Shown here in pieces: positions 50,300 through 59,018 of a DNA stretch of 64,000 nt (the stretch's first letter is position 1; each line of letters begins with the position of its first letter). The translations under genes were made by a program, and so were the position numbers. The stretch is from the NCBI RefSeq assembly GCF_047634355.1, contig NZ_JBLIAL010000002.1. The stretch is one strand, 5' to 3'. The notes beneath the pieces are model-generated. The model ran no database searches, was not told where the DNA came from, and saw nothing but the letters and a program-made list of their open reading frames with translations. The DNA is from Porticoccus sp002341315. GTDB taxonomy: Bacteria; Pseudomonadota; Gammaproteobacteria; Pseudomonadales; Porticoccaceae.

Positions 50300-50376
50300 T
50301 ACTGGGATCAGGTTTTCAGTAAGCTTAATTGCCAGCATACAGAAATGGCGAAAAACATCTATTTCAGGAAGCAAGA

Positions 50377-51732
50377 ATGGATTTACTCCAAACAATTTTT
50401 TTCATGTTGGTGGCGCTTGGGATACTGGTCACCTTTCATGAGTTCGGCCATTTCTGGGTAGCCCGCCGCTGCGGTATCAAGGTGTTACGCTTCTCCGTCG
50501 GATTCGGCACACCGCTGGTCCGTTGGCACGATAAACTGGGTACAGAGTTTGTCATTGCCGCATTGCCTCTCGGCGGTTATGTGAAGATGGTGGATGAGCG
50601 TGAGGGCAATGTGGCTACTGAAGACTTGCCGTATGCGTTTACTCAAAAGAGCGTTTGGCAGCGGATGGCCGTGGTTATTGCCGGCCCAGCGGCAAATTTT
50701 GTGCTGGCCATTCTGGTCTACTGGTTGATATACAGCCTGGGCGTTACCGGTATGGCGCCGGTGATTGATTCGGTTACCCCGGGTTCAGTGGCTGAGCGTG
50801 CCGGTTTGCAGAAGGGCCAGGAAATTGTTGCAGTCGATGGCAAGCCTACACCTACCTGGCAAGCACTCAATGAGCAGTTGGTCGGTCGGATCGGTGAGAC
50901 GGGTTCAATAAGCTTTACGGCTAAACAGCCTGATACGACCCAGACCTATGAGTATCAAGGCCAGCTGGAAACCTGGTTGATGGAAGCTGATCAGCCAGAC
51001 CCTATCGGCGGATTGGGATTGACGCTCTACACGCCTCCTATTCTTCCAGTTGCTGAGGAAATTACTTCCGGCGGTCCGGCAGATCAGGCGGGTCTGGTTG
51101 CTGGCGATAGAATATTAGAGGCTGATGGTATCGTCATGGATGACTGGATTACTTGGGTGAATTATGTCCGGGCCAGACCAACTGTTGCGATTGAACTCAG
51201 TGTGCAGAGAGGTGAGGATATCTTTACAGCGAACCTGGTGCCCCACCAGGTCAATGACGAAGATGGTAAGGCAATAGGTCAGGTGGGTATGTCTGTCCGG
51301 ATGCCGGAGTGGCCTGAGCATATGATCAGAAAAACTGATTATGGCCTGTTTGGGGCGCTTGGTCGGGGTGTCGAGCAGACATGGAATATGTCCGTGTTGA
51401 TACTCGACTCGGTAAAAAAGATGCTGACAGGACTGATTTCCTCAAAACACTTGAGTGGGCCCATCACCATTGCTAAAGTGGCGGGCGCTTCTGCCCAATA
51501 CGGGTTTACGGCCTATCTCGGATTTTTGGCCTTTCTCAGTGTTAGTCTGGGTGTTTTGAATTTGCTCCCCATCCCGGTTCTGGATGGGGGACACCTGATG
51601 TATTACATGATAGAAGCAATAAAAGGGAAACCGGTGTCCGAAAAAATCCAGATGATTGGTTTCCGGATAGGGATGTTCTTAGTGATTGGGTTGATGTTGC
51701 TCGCCCTCTACAATGATCTGATGCGGCTGTAG
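50377..51732 (+). CDS. rseP: Site-2 protease RseP
   Basis: A 451-residue inner-membrane zinc metalloprotease. The catalytic HEFGH motif is at residues 21-25 in the first helix, and the second metal site (LLPIPVLDGGHL) near residue 400. Two PDZ domains lie between (about 115-200 and 205-290). RseP cleaves the anti-sigma factor RseA to release sigma-E. The ATG follows AGGAAG; a frame start at 50329 is rejected. bamA, a classical sigma-E target, follows after 40 bp. Confidence 0.95.
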   Translation: MDLLQTIFFMLVALGILVTFHEFGHFWVARRCGIKVLRFSVGFGTPLVRWHDKLGTEFVIAALPLGGYVKMVDEREGNVATEDLPYAFTQKSVWQRMAVVIAGPAANFVLAILVYWLIYSLGVTGMAPVIDSVTPGSVAERAGLQKGQEIVAVDGKPTPTWQALNEQLVGRIGETGSISFTAKQPDTTQTYEYQGQLETWLMEADQPDPIGGLGLTLYTPPILPVAEEITSGGPADQAGLVAGDRILEADGIVMDDWITWVNYVRARPTVAIELSVQRGEDIFTANLVPHQVNDEDGKAIGQVGMSVRMPEWPEHMIRKTDYGLFGALGRGVEQTWNMSVLILDSVKKMLTGLISSKHLSGPITIAKVAGASAQYGFTAYLGFLAFLSVSLGVLNLLPIPVLDGGHLMYYMIEAIKGKPVSEKIQMIGFRIGMFLVIGLMLLALYNDLMRL

Positions 51733-51772
51733 CTGCTGTAACCAACAAGAATCGAGAGAAAACCAGTCTCCA

Positions 51773-54127
51773 ATGAAACACTTTTATCTATTGTTGTGCC
51801 TTTTTTTCCTGGCTGTCTCGGTTCGAGCAGAAGTGTTTCAGGTCGAAGATATTCGTATTGATGGTTTACAGCGGGTGTCCTCCGGCACCGTGTTTGCCTC
51901 GATGCCGCTCAGTGTAGGCGATCTGGTCGATGACGATACGGTACGTCGTGCCACGAGGGCGCTTTTCCGCACAGGCTATTTTGATGATATTCGTATCTCG
52001 CGAGATGGTGGCATTCTGATTGTTTCTGTTAAGGAACGCCCCGCTGTCGCCCAAATAACCATGGAGGGTAACAAGGCGATACCAACAGAAGAGCTGCTAA
52101 AAGCACTGCGGGATAATGGTCTGGCCGAGGGACAAATATTCCGTCAATCCATTCTTGAAGGGATGTCCCAAGAGCTTGAACGTCAGTATGTGTCACAGGG
52201 TAGATATGGCGCGAAAGTGACTACTGATCTCCAGGAAATGCCAAGAAATCGTCTTGCTATCAATATTGTTGTGGACGAGGGGCAGGTCGCTTCAATCAAA
52301 AAAATCAATATTGTCGGTAACCGCGCTTTTGAAAAGGATCAGTTGCTTGGATTGTTTGAACTGAAAACCACGAACTGGCTTTCCTGGATGTTTGGCGATG
52401 ACAAATACTCCAGGGAAAAACTGGCCGGTGATATTGAGCGGGTTGAATCCTGGTATCTTGATCGCGGTTATCTTAAATTTGGTATTGAATCCTCGCAGGT
52501 CACCATCAGTCCGGATCGCAAATCGGTCTTTATTACAGTGAATATCAATGAGGGTGATGTTTATACGGTGGATGAAATCAGGCTGGCCGGTGACCTGATT
52601 GTATCCGAGGATGAAATTCGCCGTCTCGTCATGCTGAAGAAAGAACAGACATTTTCCCAAGTGGCGATGACCAATACATCAGAGCTCATTACCCAGCGTT
52701 TGGGAAACGAGGGCTACACATTTGCAGAGGTCAATGGTTCTCCAGAAATTAATGAGGATGACAAAACCGCCACTGTGATATTCTTTGTCAATCCCGGTAA
52801 GCGTGCCTATGTGAGACGGATTGAGTTCCGTGGCAACACTAAAACCATGGATGAAGTCTTGCGTCGTGAGATGCGGCAGATGGAAGGTGCATCTGCCTCG
52901 ACCAGGAAAATAGAGCAGTCCAAAACCCGTCTGAATCGTACCGGCTTTTTTAAAGAAGTGAACGTAGATACGCAACAGGTACCGGGCACGAATGACCAGG
53001 TTGATGTGGTTTACACTGTCGAAGAGCAACCGTCAGGCAGTATTGGCGCGAGTCTGGGTTTTGCACAAACCTACGGTTTGGTGATCGGTGGCAATATTCA
53101 GGAGCGCAATTTTCTCGGTACCGGCAACAATGTCGGAATAGGTGTCAACCGTAGTCAATATTCCACCAACTTCTCTTTTAGTGCCACTGACCCCTATTTT
53201 ACCCGGGATGGAATCTCTGCGGGGTTTGGAGTTTTTTACCGCAAGACCGATTATGGTGAGGTGAATCTGTCCAGTTTCACCACGGACAGCTTTGGTGGCA
53301 ACCTGACGTTTGGCTACCCCATATCCGAAATTTCAAGCGTCGGTTTTGGCCTTGGCTTCGAAAATCTGAAAATTGATGAGGGGGCATTTGCCTCTCAAGG
53401 CGTAAAGGAATTTATTGACCGGAACGGCGAGGACTTTAATACGTTTACAACCAGTCTATCCTGGGGTTATTCCACCCTCAACCGTGGTCGGCTCGCAACC
53501 ACAGGCACCTCTCACAGGGTGACGGGAGAGCTGGCTATCCCCGGCAGTGATCTGGAATATTACAAGGCATCCTATGCAGGGCAACATTACCGTCCACTGA
53601 CTTCTTCACTTACCATGCGGCTGCGGGCCGATGTAGGCTATGGTGAGAGCTATGGTGGTACCTCGGTATTTCCCTTCTTCAAACACTACTACGGTGGCGG
53701 CAATGGTTCAGTGCGCGGCTACAAGAATAATACGCTTGGCCCACGGGATATCTCGATAAACCCCTTTAATTGCATAGATCGCGATGACCCCACTACGTGC
53801 GAAACGGAGGATGACCCCTTTGGTGGTAATGTGCTGGTTGCCGGCAGTGTAGAGGTCATGTTCCCTGTTCCCTTTATCAAGGATCAGCGATCTCTGCAGG
53901 CGGCCGTTTTCCTTGATGCGGGTAATGTTTTTGATACTGACTGCGGTGACAGGGATGAAGACTTCTGTCAGGAACCGGATATCGGTGAACTCCGCTATTC
54001 GGTGGGGATCGGTGGTACTTGGATCAGTGGCTTCGGGCCCATAACGGCCAGTATTGCTTTCCCATTGAATGCTGGTGAAGAGGATGAGCGTGAAGTCTTC
54101 CAGTTTCAGCTCGGGCAGACTTTCTGA
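51773..54127 (+). CDS. bamA: Outer-membrane assembly factor BamA
   Basis: A 784-residue Omp85 protein: a signal peptide cleaved near SVRAEVF, five POTRA domains (about 22-420) and a C-terminal 16-strand barrel with the lid-lock motif VRGYKNNTLGPRD. It ends FQLGQTF, an aromatic C-terminus. It inserts barrel proteins with BamB-E; bamC is at 29365. Cysteines in the extracellular loop near CIDRDDPTTCETEDD could form a disulfide. Confidence 0.97.
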   Translation: MKHFYLLLCLFFLAVSVRAEVFQVEDIRIDGLQRVSSGTVFASMPLSVGDLVDDDTVRRATRALFRTGYFDDIRISRDGGILIVSVKERPAVAQITMEGNKAIPTEELLKALRDNGLAEGQIFRQSILEGMSQELERQYVSQGRYGAKVTTDLQEMPRNRLAINIVVDEGQVASIKKINIVGNRAFEKDQLLGLFELKTTNWLSWMFGDDKYSREKLAGDIERVESWYLDRGYLKFGIESSQVTISPDRKSVFITVNINEGDVYTVDEIRLAGDLIVSEDEIRRLVMLKKEQTFSQVAMTNTSELITQRLGNEGYTFAEVNGSPEINEDDKTATVIFFVNPGKRAYVRRIEFRGNTKTMDEVLRREMRQMEGASASTRKIEQSKTRLNRTGFFKEVNVDTQQVPGTNDQVDVVYTVEEQPSGSIGASLGFAQTYGLVIGGNIQERNFLGTGNNVGIGVNRSQYSTNFSFSATDPYFTRDGISAGFGVFYRKTDYGEVNLSSFTTDSFGGNLTFGYPISEISSVGFGLGFENLKIDEGAFASQGVKEFIDRNGEDFNTFTTSLSWGYSTLNRGRLATTGTSHRVTGELAIPGSDLEYYKASYAGQHYRPLTSSLTMRLRADVGYGESYGGTSVFPFFKHYYGGGNGSVRGYKNNTLGPRDISINPFNCIDRDDPTTCETEDDPFGGNVLVAGSVEVMFPVPFIKDQRSLQAAVFLDAGNVFDTDCGDRDEDFCQEPDIGELRYSVGIGGTWISGFGPITASIAFPLNAGEEDEREVFQFQLGQTF

Positions 54128-54157
54128 CAATTTAATTAAAACGAATGGAGAATTGAT

Positions 54158-54688
54158 GTGCGCCTAGTAAAAAAGTTATTCATTATCACCGTCGCCCTGT
54201 GTAGCGTTTCTGCCTTTTCGGCTGAAGGCAATGCGGCGGAGGGGAATATCGCCATTGTGGATTTTGGCAGAGCAATATTTGGCACTGATGTGGCCAAGGC
54301 CCGTCTGAAACAAAAACAGGGCGAGTCGGACTACGCCGGTCTTGAAGCAAAATATGAGAGTACGGTTGCTGACATGAAGGCGCTGAAAAAGGAAGTTGAC
54401 AGCAAGAGCATGACCTGGTCGAAAGAGCAAGCGGACGAAGCTCAGAAGAAAATGGAGTACTACCGCGCCGACCTGGAGCTGATAACACGCAAAATCCAGG
54501 CAGATCAAAAAGATCTACAGAACAGTATTGTTCAGGAATTGCGTCCAAAAGCCGCTGAGGCACTCCAGGAGGTCGTCGATGAGGAGGGAATCGTACTATT
54601 GATTAATGCCGAGGCTGTGGTCACAGCGGCTCCCTCACTGGATATCACAGACAAGCTCACCGATCGGTTGAATAAAAAGACAAAGTAA
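54158..54688 (+). CDS. skp: Periplasmic chaperone Skp (OmpH family)
   Basis: A 176-residue periplasmic protein with a signal peptide (cleavage near SAFSAEG), an N-terminal strand IAIVDFGRAIFGT and a long coiled-coil arm (about 45-130), then a C-terminal piece that completes the trimer core. The start is GTG, preceded by AATGGAGAA. Skp holds unfolded outer-membrane proteins on the way to BamA. The position between bamA and lpxD is conserved. Confidence 0.93.
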   Translation: MRLVKKLFIITVALCSVSAFSAEGNAAEGNIAIVDFGRAIFGTDVAKARLKQKQGESDYAGLEAKYESTVADMKALKKEVDSKSMTWSKEQADEAQKKMEYYRADLELITRKIQADQKDLQNSIVQELRPKAAEALQEVVDEEGIVLLINAEAVVTAAPSLDITDKLTDRLNKKTK

Positions 54689-54721
54689 GTTTGTTGATCA
54701 TCAATTAGAGGGCTCTTGAGG

Positions 54722-55738
54722 GTGACAGTCAGTTATTCTCTAAAGGATATCGCCGAGCATATTGGTGCCGATGTTTGCGGTGACAACGATTTTCGCATTT
54801 CCGGTATCAGCACACTTCGTCTGGCGGATGCGAATGAGCTGGCTTTTCTTGCGAATAGCGCCTATCGCCAGGACCTGGAGAGAACAGAGGCCGGGGTCGT
54901 TATCCTGAGCCCGGAAATGGTGGAACACTACGCCGGGCAAAAACTGATTGTGACTAACCCTTATCTTGGTTATGCACTGGCGACTGCGTTATTTGATCGC
55001 GCACCGGTTGCCGTCCCTGGCATCCATTCCAGTGCCGTTGTAGCGAACTGTGCCAATATCGATCCGACTGCAGCGATTGGTCCGCTTGCGGTGATTGGTG
55101 AAGGGGTGACTATTGGAGCCAATACCCGGATTGGCGCCGGTACCATTATCGATAACAATGTCGCGATTGGCGAAAACTGCCGAATTGCCGGTAATGTCAG
55201 TATCTATCACAGTGTTGTCCTGGGGAACTTTGTTACGGTTCACAGTGGCGCCGTTATCGGCGCGGATGGTTTTGGTTTTGCTCAACATCAGGGGCGCTGG
55301 GTCAAGATTCATCAGCTTGGTGGCGTTGTGATTGGCAATAATGTCGAAATAGGTGCCTGTACCACCATAGACCGTGGTGCACTTGCTGATACGGTCATTA
55401 AAGATGGTGTTATTGTAGATAACCACGTTCAGATAGCTCATAACGTTCAGGTGGGCGAAAATACTGCCATGGCAGCCTTTACCGGTATATCAGGCAGTAC
55501 AACTATCGGAAAAAACTGTACTTTTGCCGGCAGAGCCGGTTGTGTGGGCCATATCACACTCTGTGATGGCTCCCATTTAACCGGTGGAACCATACTGACA
55601 AAATCGCTCCTTGAGCCAGGTTCATATTCATCCGGCACAATGTTTAGTAAAACCCGTGAATGGAAAAAAAATGCAGTTCGGTTCAATCAACTGGATGACC
55701 TGGCTCAGCGAGTCAGGCAGCTGGAAAAAAAATTATAG
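54722..55738 (+). CDS. lpxD: UDP-3-O-acylglucosamine N-acyltransferase
   Basis: A 338-residue left-handed beta-helix enzyme of lipid A synthesis that adds the second 3-hydroxyacyl chain. An N-terminal uridine-binding domain (about 1-100) precedes hexapeptide repeats (IDPTAAIGPLAVIGEGVTIG and onwards), with catalytic His in the IAHNVQVGENTAMAA region. The GTG at 54722, nine bases after AGAGGG, is preferred over TTG at 54716. A C-terminal coiled helix ends RVRQLEKKL. Confidence 0.94.
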   Translation: MTVSYSLKDIAEHIGADVCGDNDFRISGISTLRLADANELAFLANSAYRQDLERTEAGVVILSPEMVEHYAGQKLIVTNPYLGYALATALFDRAPVAVPGIHSSAVVANCANIDPTAAIGPLAVIGEGVTIGANTRIGAGTIIDNNVAIGENCRIAGNVSIYHSVVLGNFVTVHSGAVIGADGFGFAQHQGRWVKIHQLGGVVIGNNVEIGACTTIDRGALADTVIKDGVIVDNHVQIAHNVQVGENTAMAAFTGISGSTTIGKNCTFAGRAGCVGHITLCDGSHLTGGTILTKSLLEPGSYSSGTMFSKTREWKKNAVRFNQLDDLAQRVRQLEKKL

Positions 55739-55781
55739 CCGCCACTGTTATTGTCGCCCTGTAGAATATTGAGAAAAGCTG

Positions 55782-56216
55782 ATGGATATTACTGAAATAA
55801 AGAAGCGGTTGCCGCACCGTTACCCCTTCCTATTGATCGACAGGGTGGTAGAGCTTGATCCTGGGAAGAGGATTCTTGCCTATAAAAATATTACCGCCAA
55901 CGAAGAAGTGTTTAACGGGCATTTTCCCAATGTGCCGATTTTCCCCGGTGTGATGATTATTGAAGCCATGGCTCAGGCTGCGGGTGTGTTGGGGTTCGTA
56001 ACTGAGGACAAATATGCGGATGACAACGCACTGTATTTGTTCGCCGGCGTTGATGGGGTCCGCTTCAAACGGCAAGTGATTCCGGGGGACAGATTGATGC
56101 TTGAAGCGCAAGTTGATTCTGTCAAGCGGACAATCTGGCGATTTAAATGCCGCGCAACAGTTGATGGTGAACTGGCTTGCGAGGCGACGATTTTATGCGC
56201 CCTGAAAACGTATTAG
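55782..56216 (+). CDS. fabZ: 3-hydroxyacyl-ACP dehydratase FabZ
   Basis: A 144-residue hot-dog-fold dehydratase. Catalytic His47 (NGHFPNVPIFPGV) and Glu61 (IIEAMAQAAG) are present, along with LPHRYPFLLIDRV. It dehydrates 3-hydroxyacyl-ACP, competing with LpxA and LpxD for the same substrate, which explains the conserved gene order. lpxA starts 3 bp after its stop. Confidence 0.97.
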   Translation: MDITEIKKRLPHRYPFLLIDRVVELDPGKRILAYKNITANEEVFNGHFPNVPIFPGVMIIEAMAQAAGVLGFVTEDKYADDNALYLFAGVDGVRFKRQVIPGDRLMLEAQVDSVKRTIWRFKCRATVDGELACEATILCALKTY

Positions 56217-56219
56217 CTT

Positions 56220-56996
56220 ATGTCCCTCATTGATCCCCGCGCCATTATTGACCCCTCCGCTGTGTTGGGTGAAGGAGTTCATGTGGGTCCCTGGACCTTG
56301 ATCGGCCCCGATACCATTATCGGGGCTGGTACGGTGATTCATTCCCATGTGGTGATTCGGGGCCTGACTACGATTGGCGAAAATAATCGAATTTTTCAGT
56401 TCTCGACGATTGGCGAAGATACACCTGACCTGAAGTACAAAGGTGAACCGACCCGCCTGAAAATTGGTGATAACAACACCATTCGGGAAGGCGTTACTAT
56501 CCATCGGGGTACCGTTCAGGACGAGGGCCTAACTTCAATTGGAAGCAATAACCTGTTAATGGCCTATGTGCATATAGGCCACGACTGTGTTGTAGGTGAC
56601 AACTGTATTCTGGTCAATAATGCGTCTTTGGCGGGACATGTCCACGTGGGTGACTGGGCGATTATTTCCGGTTACGCTCTGATCCACCAGTTCGTGTCCA
56701 TTGGTGCCCATAGCTTTACCGGTGCTGCCGCCTACTTAACCCAGGATTTGCCTGCCTATGTCATGGCAGCTGGTTCCCCAGCTGAGGCGAAAACCATCAA
56801 TGTAGAAGGGCTCAAACGGCGCGGTTTTGACAGAGCAGCGATTGCGGCCATCAAACAGGGTTTCAAAATTCTTTACCGGCAGGGATATGGCCTGCAGGAA
56901 GCTATTGGTTTGCTGGACAGTCTGGCCAGGGAACAGCCTGCGGTAAAACTACTGGTTGATTCTGTTCGCGCCTCTTCGCGCGGTATTCTTCGCTAG
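56220..56996 (+). CDS. lpxA: UDP-N-acetylglucosamine acyltransferase
   Basis: A 258-residue hexapeptide-repeat trimer enzyme, first step of lipid A synthesis. Repeats run from IDPRAIIDPSAVLGEGVHVG through NNLLMAYVHIGHDCVVGDNCI (with the catalytic histidine in the HIGHD region) to GAHSFTGAAAYLTQDLPAYV. The helical C-terminal part (about 190-258) follows. It is one base set away from both fabZ and lpxB, with 3-bp gaps. Confidence 0.97.
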   Translation: MSLIDPRAIIDPSAVLGEGVHVGPWTLIGPDTIIGAGTVIHSHVVIRGLTTIGENNRIFQFSTIGEDTPDLKYKGEPTRLKIGDNNTIREGVTIHRGTVQDEGLTSIGSNNLLMAYVHIGHDCVVGDNCILVNNASLAGHVHVGDWAIISGYALIHQFVSIGAHSFTGAAAYLTQDLPAYVMAAGSPAEAKTINVEGLKRRGFDRAAIAAIKQGFKILYRQGYGLQEAIGLLDSLAREQPAVKLLVDSVRASSRGILR

Positions 56997-56999
56997 CCC

Positions 57000-58151
57000 A
57001 TGTCATCACCCCTGAAAATTGGACTGGTTGCCGGGGAGTCATCCGGCGATCAATTGGGCGCGGGCCTCATCAGATCTCTAAAATCACATTATCCGGATGC
57101 ACAATTTGAGGGCATTGGTGGTGATAAGATGTTGTCCGAGGGTTTTCGCTCTTTATATCCTATGGATCGTCTGTCAGTTATGGGCTTCATTGAGCCACTG
57201 AAACGGTTGCCCGAATTACTCGGGATACGTCGCCATCTCTATCAACACTTTACCAACAACCGATTTGATCTGGTGGTGGGTATCGATTCTCCGGACTTTA
57301 ACCTGGGGCTTGAAAAAAAACTCAGGCAACAGGGATTGTTGACGGCACATTATGTCAGCCCTTCCGTTTGGGCCTGGCGTCAGAGTCGGGTTAAAAAAAT
57401 AGCCAGTGCCGTGGACTTAATGCTGACACTTCTGCCGTTTGAAGCAGACTTCTATCAACAGCATGATGTCCCGGTGGTTTTTGTCGGCCACCCCCTCGCC
57501 GAGGAAATCCCTCTGGTTACAGACACGATCCAGGCCCGCAAGACGCTCAATCTTCCGGAAGCCGGTCGTATATTGACATTGATGCCGGGTAGCCGGGCCT
57601 CTGAAGTGGATTCTCTGGGCCGGTTGTTCCTTGAGGTGGCACAAAGCTGTCGTCGGCAGTTGCCCGGTTTGCACCTGGTTGTCCCCGCCGCCAGCCATGA
57701 CCGTCTGGAACAGTTAAATGCCCTGCTGAATGATTATCCTGCGCTGTCGGTTACGTTGCTCGAAGGCCAATCTCATCTGGCCATGGCAGCGGCAGATGTG
57801 GTGCTGTTATCGTCCGGCACATCGACGTTAGAAGCAATGTTGCTCAACAAGCCCATGGTAGTGAGTTACCGTCTGGGTAAATGGACGTATGCGCTGGTTT
57901 CCCGAATGCTGAAAGTTCCCTGGGTATCGTTACCGAATTTGCTTGCGTCGGAAACACTGGTGCCAGAGCTGCTTCAGGATAAGGCCACTGTGGATAATCT
58001 AAGTGAAGCCGTGTTGGCGTATTTCCTGGACGAGAAAAAAGTTCTAGCGCTGCAACACCGATTTGCTGAACTTCACCAAACGCTTCGCCACGGCGGCAAT
58101 CGAGCCGCGGCACAGGCATTAGTTGGCCTGTTGGAGAAACGCGGGCGATGA
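57000..58151 (+). CDS. lpxB: Lipid-A-disaccharide synthase
   Basis: A 383-residue GT-B glycosyltransferase of family 19. It has LVAGESSGDQLGAGLI, FEGIGGDKM, VGIDSPDFNLGLEKKLR, HYVSPSVWAWRQSRVKKI and LSSGTSTLEAML. It joins UDP-2,3-diacylglucosamine with lipid X at the inner-membrane surface. The stop overlaps rnhB by 4 bp. Confidence 0.96.
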   Translation: MSSPLKIGLVAGESSGDQLGAGLIRSLKSHYPDAQFEGIGGDKMLSEGFRSLYPMDRLSVMGFIEPLKRLPELLGIRRHLYQHFTNNRFDLVVGIDSPDFNLGLEKKLRQQGLLTAHYVSPSVWAWRQSRVKKIASAVDLMLTLLPFEADFYQQHDVPVVFVGHPLAEEIPLVTDTIQARKTLNLPEAGRILTLMPGSRASEVDSLGRLFLEVAQSCRRQLPGLHLVVPAASHDRLEQLNALLNDYPALSVTLLEGQSHLAMAAADVVLLSSGTSTLEAMLLNKPMVVSYRLGKWTYALVSRMLKVPWVSLPNLLASETLVPELLQDKATVDNLSEAVLAYFLDEKKVLALQHRFAELHQTLRHGGNRAAAQALVGLLEKRGR

Positions 58152-58759
58152 CTGGCTACCAGCTTCGTTATCGGGGGAAATTGCTGGCCGGGGTCGATGA
58201 GGTTGGTCGAGGGCCACTGGCAGGCGATGTTGTTACGGCTGCCGTGATTCTCGATCCCCGCAGGCCAGTGGCTGGTCTGGCCGATTCCAAGAAGCTTTCT
58301 GTTAACCGTCGAAATCAGTTGGCTGAGGAGATCAGGGAAAAGGCTCTAAGCTGGCATGTCGCCAGAGCTTCTGTGGACGAGATTGACGAATACAACATTC
58401 TTCGCGCTACCTTGCTGGCCATGGTGCGGGCAGTCGATGGTCTGACACTGAAACCTGAGTATGTGGCCGTCGATGGAAACCGGCTTCCGGACTGGGGTTA
58501 TGCAGCTGAAGCGGTTGTCCGCGGCGATGATAAAGTTCCGGCAATCAGCGCGGCATCTATATTGGCAAAGGTCTGCCGTGATGCTGAAATGTGTCTGGCG
58601 GAGCAGGCCTTTCCCGGGTACGGTTTTGCCTCCCATAAAGGATACGGAACCAGAGCGCACCGCGAGGCTATTGCTTTGCTGGGCCCTTGCCTAATTCATC
58701 GAAAATCTTTTGAACCGGTAAAAAGTTTGTTATCAGCCCGTCAGGGCGTGTTGACCTGA
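58148..58759 (+). CDS. rnhB: Ribonuclease HII
   Basis: A 203-residue type 2 RNase H. The catalytic DE pair (Asp17, Glu18) lies in LLAGVDEVGRGPLAGD; further acidic ligands are in VAVDGNRLPDW and SILAKVCRDAEM; the tyrosine of the minor-groove motif is in SHKGYGTRAHREA. It removes RNA from RNA-DNA hybrids and misincorporated ribonucleotides. In relatives dnaE follows directly; here a WS/DGAT gene intervenes. Confidence 0.95.
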   Translation: MTGYQLRYRGKLLAGVDEVGRGPLAGDVVTAAVILDPRRPVAGLADSKKLSVNRRNQLAEEIREKALSWHVARASVDEIDEYNILRATLLAMVRAVDGLTLKPEYVAVDGNRLPDWGYAAEAVVRGDDKVPAISAASILAKVCRDAEMCLAEQAFPGYGFASHKGYGTRAHREAIALLGPCLIHRKSFEPVKSLLSARQGVLT

Positions 58760-58877
58760 TCGTCAGTGGACCTTCCCAGGTCGCTATCGGCTGCCGGACT
58801 CTGTGAAGCGGGATTTTTTGCTATGCTAGGGAGGCAGCGCGCAAGTAGGTAACCACCGTAATTTTATTTCTAGAGCC

Positions 58878-58891
58878 AGGCAGGCCTGCCT
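58878..58891. repeat. 14-bp perfect palindrome in the rnhB-wax synthase gap
   Basis: AGGCAGGCCTGCCT is a perfect palindrome in the 259-bp gap before the WS/DGAT gene. No T-run follows it. It may be an operator or part of a GC-rich hairpin; otherwise I see no gene or clear promoter in this gap, apart from a TATGCT-like box near 58822. Confidence 0.35.
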
Positions 58892-59018
58892 CCCCTCCAC
58901 CTATTTGGTTGGAAAGTGGCAATAGCCTACAAAAGAAGTGCACGTCTGCCCGCAAAATCCCTATGACTATCGCTGGTCAATACCCAGTTGATATATTGGC
59001 TTTAATACGGGAATTTCA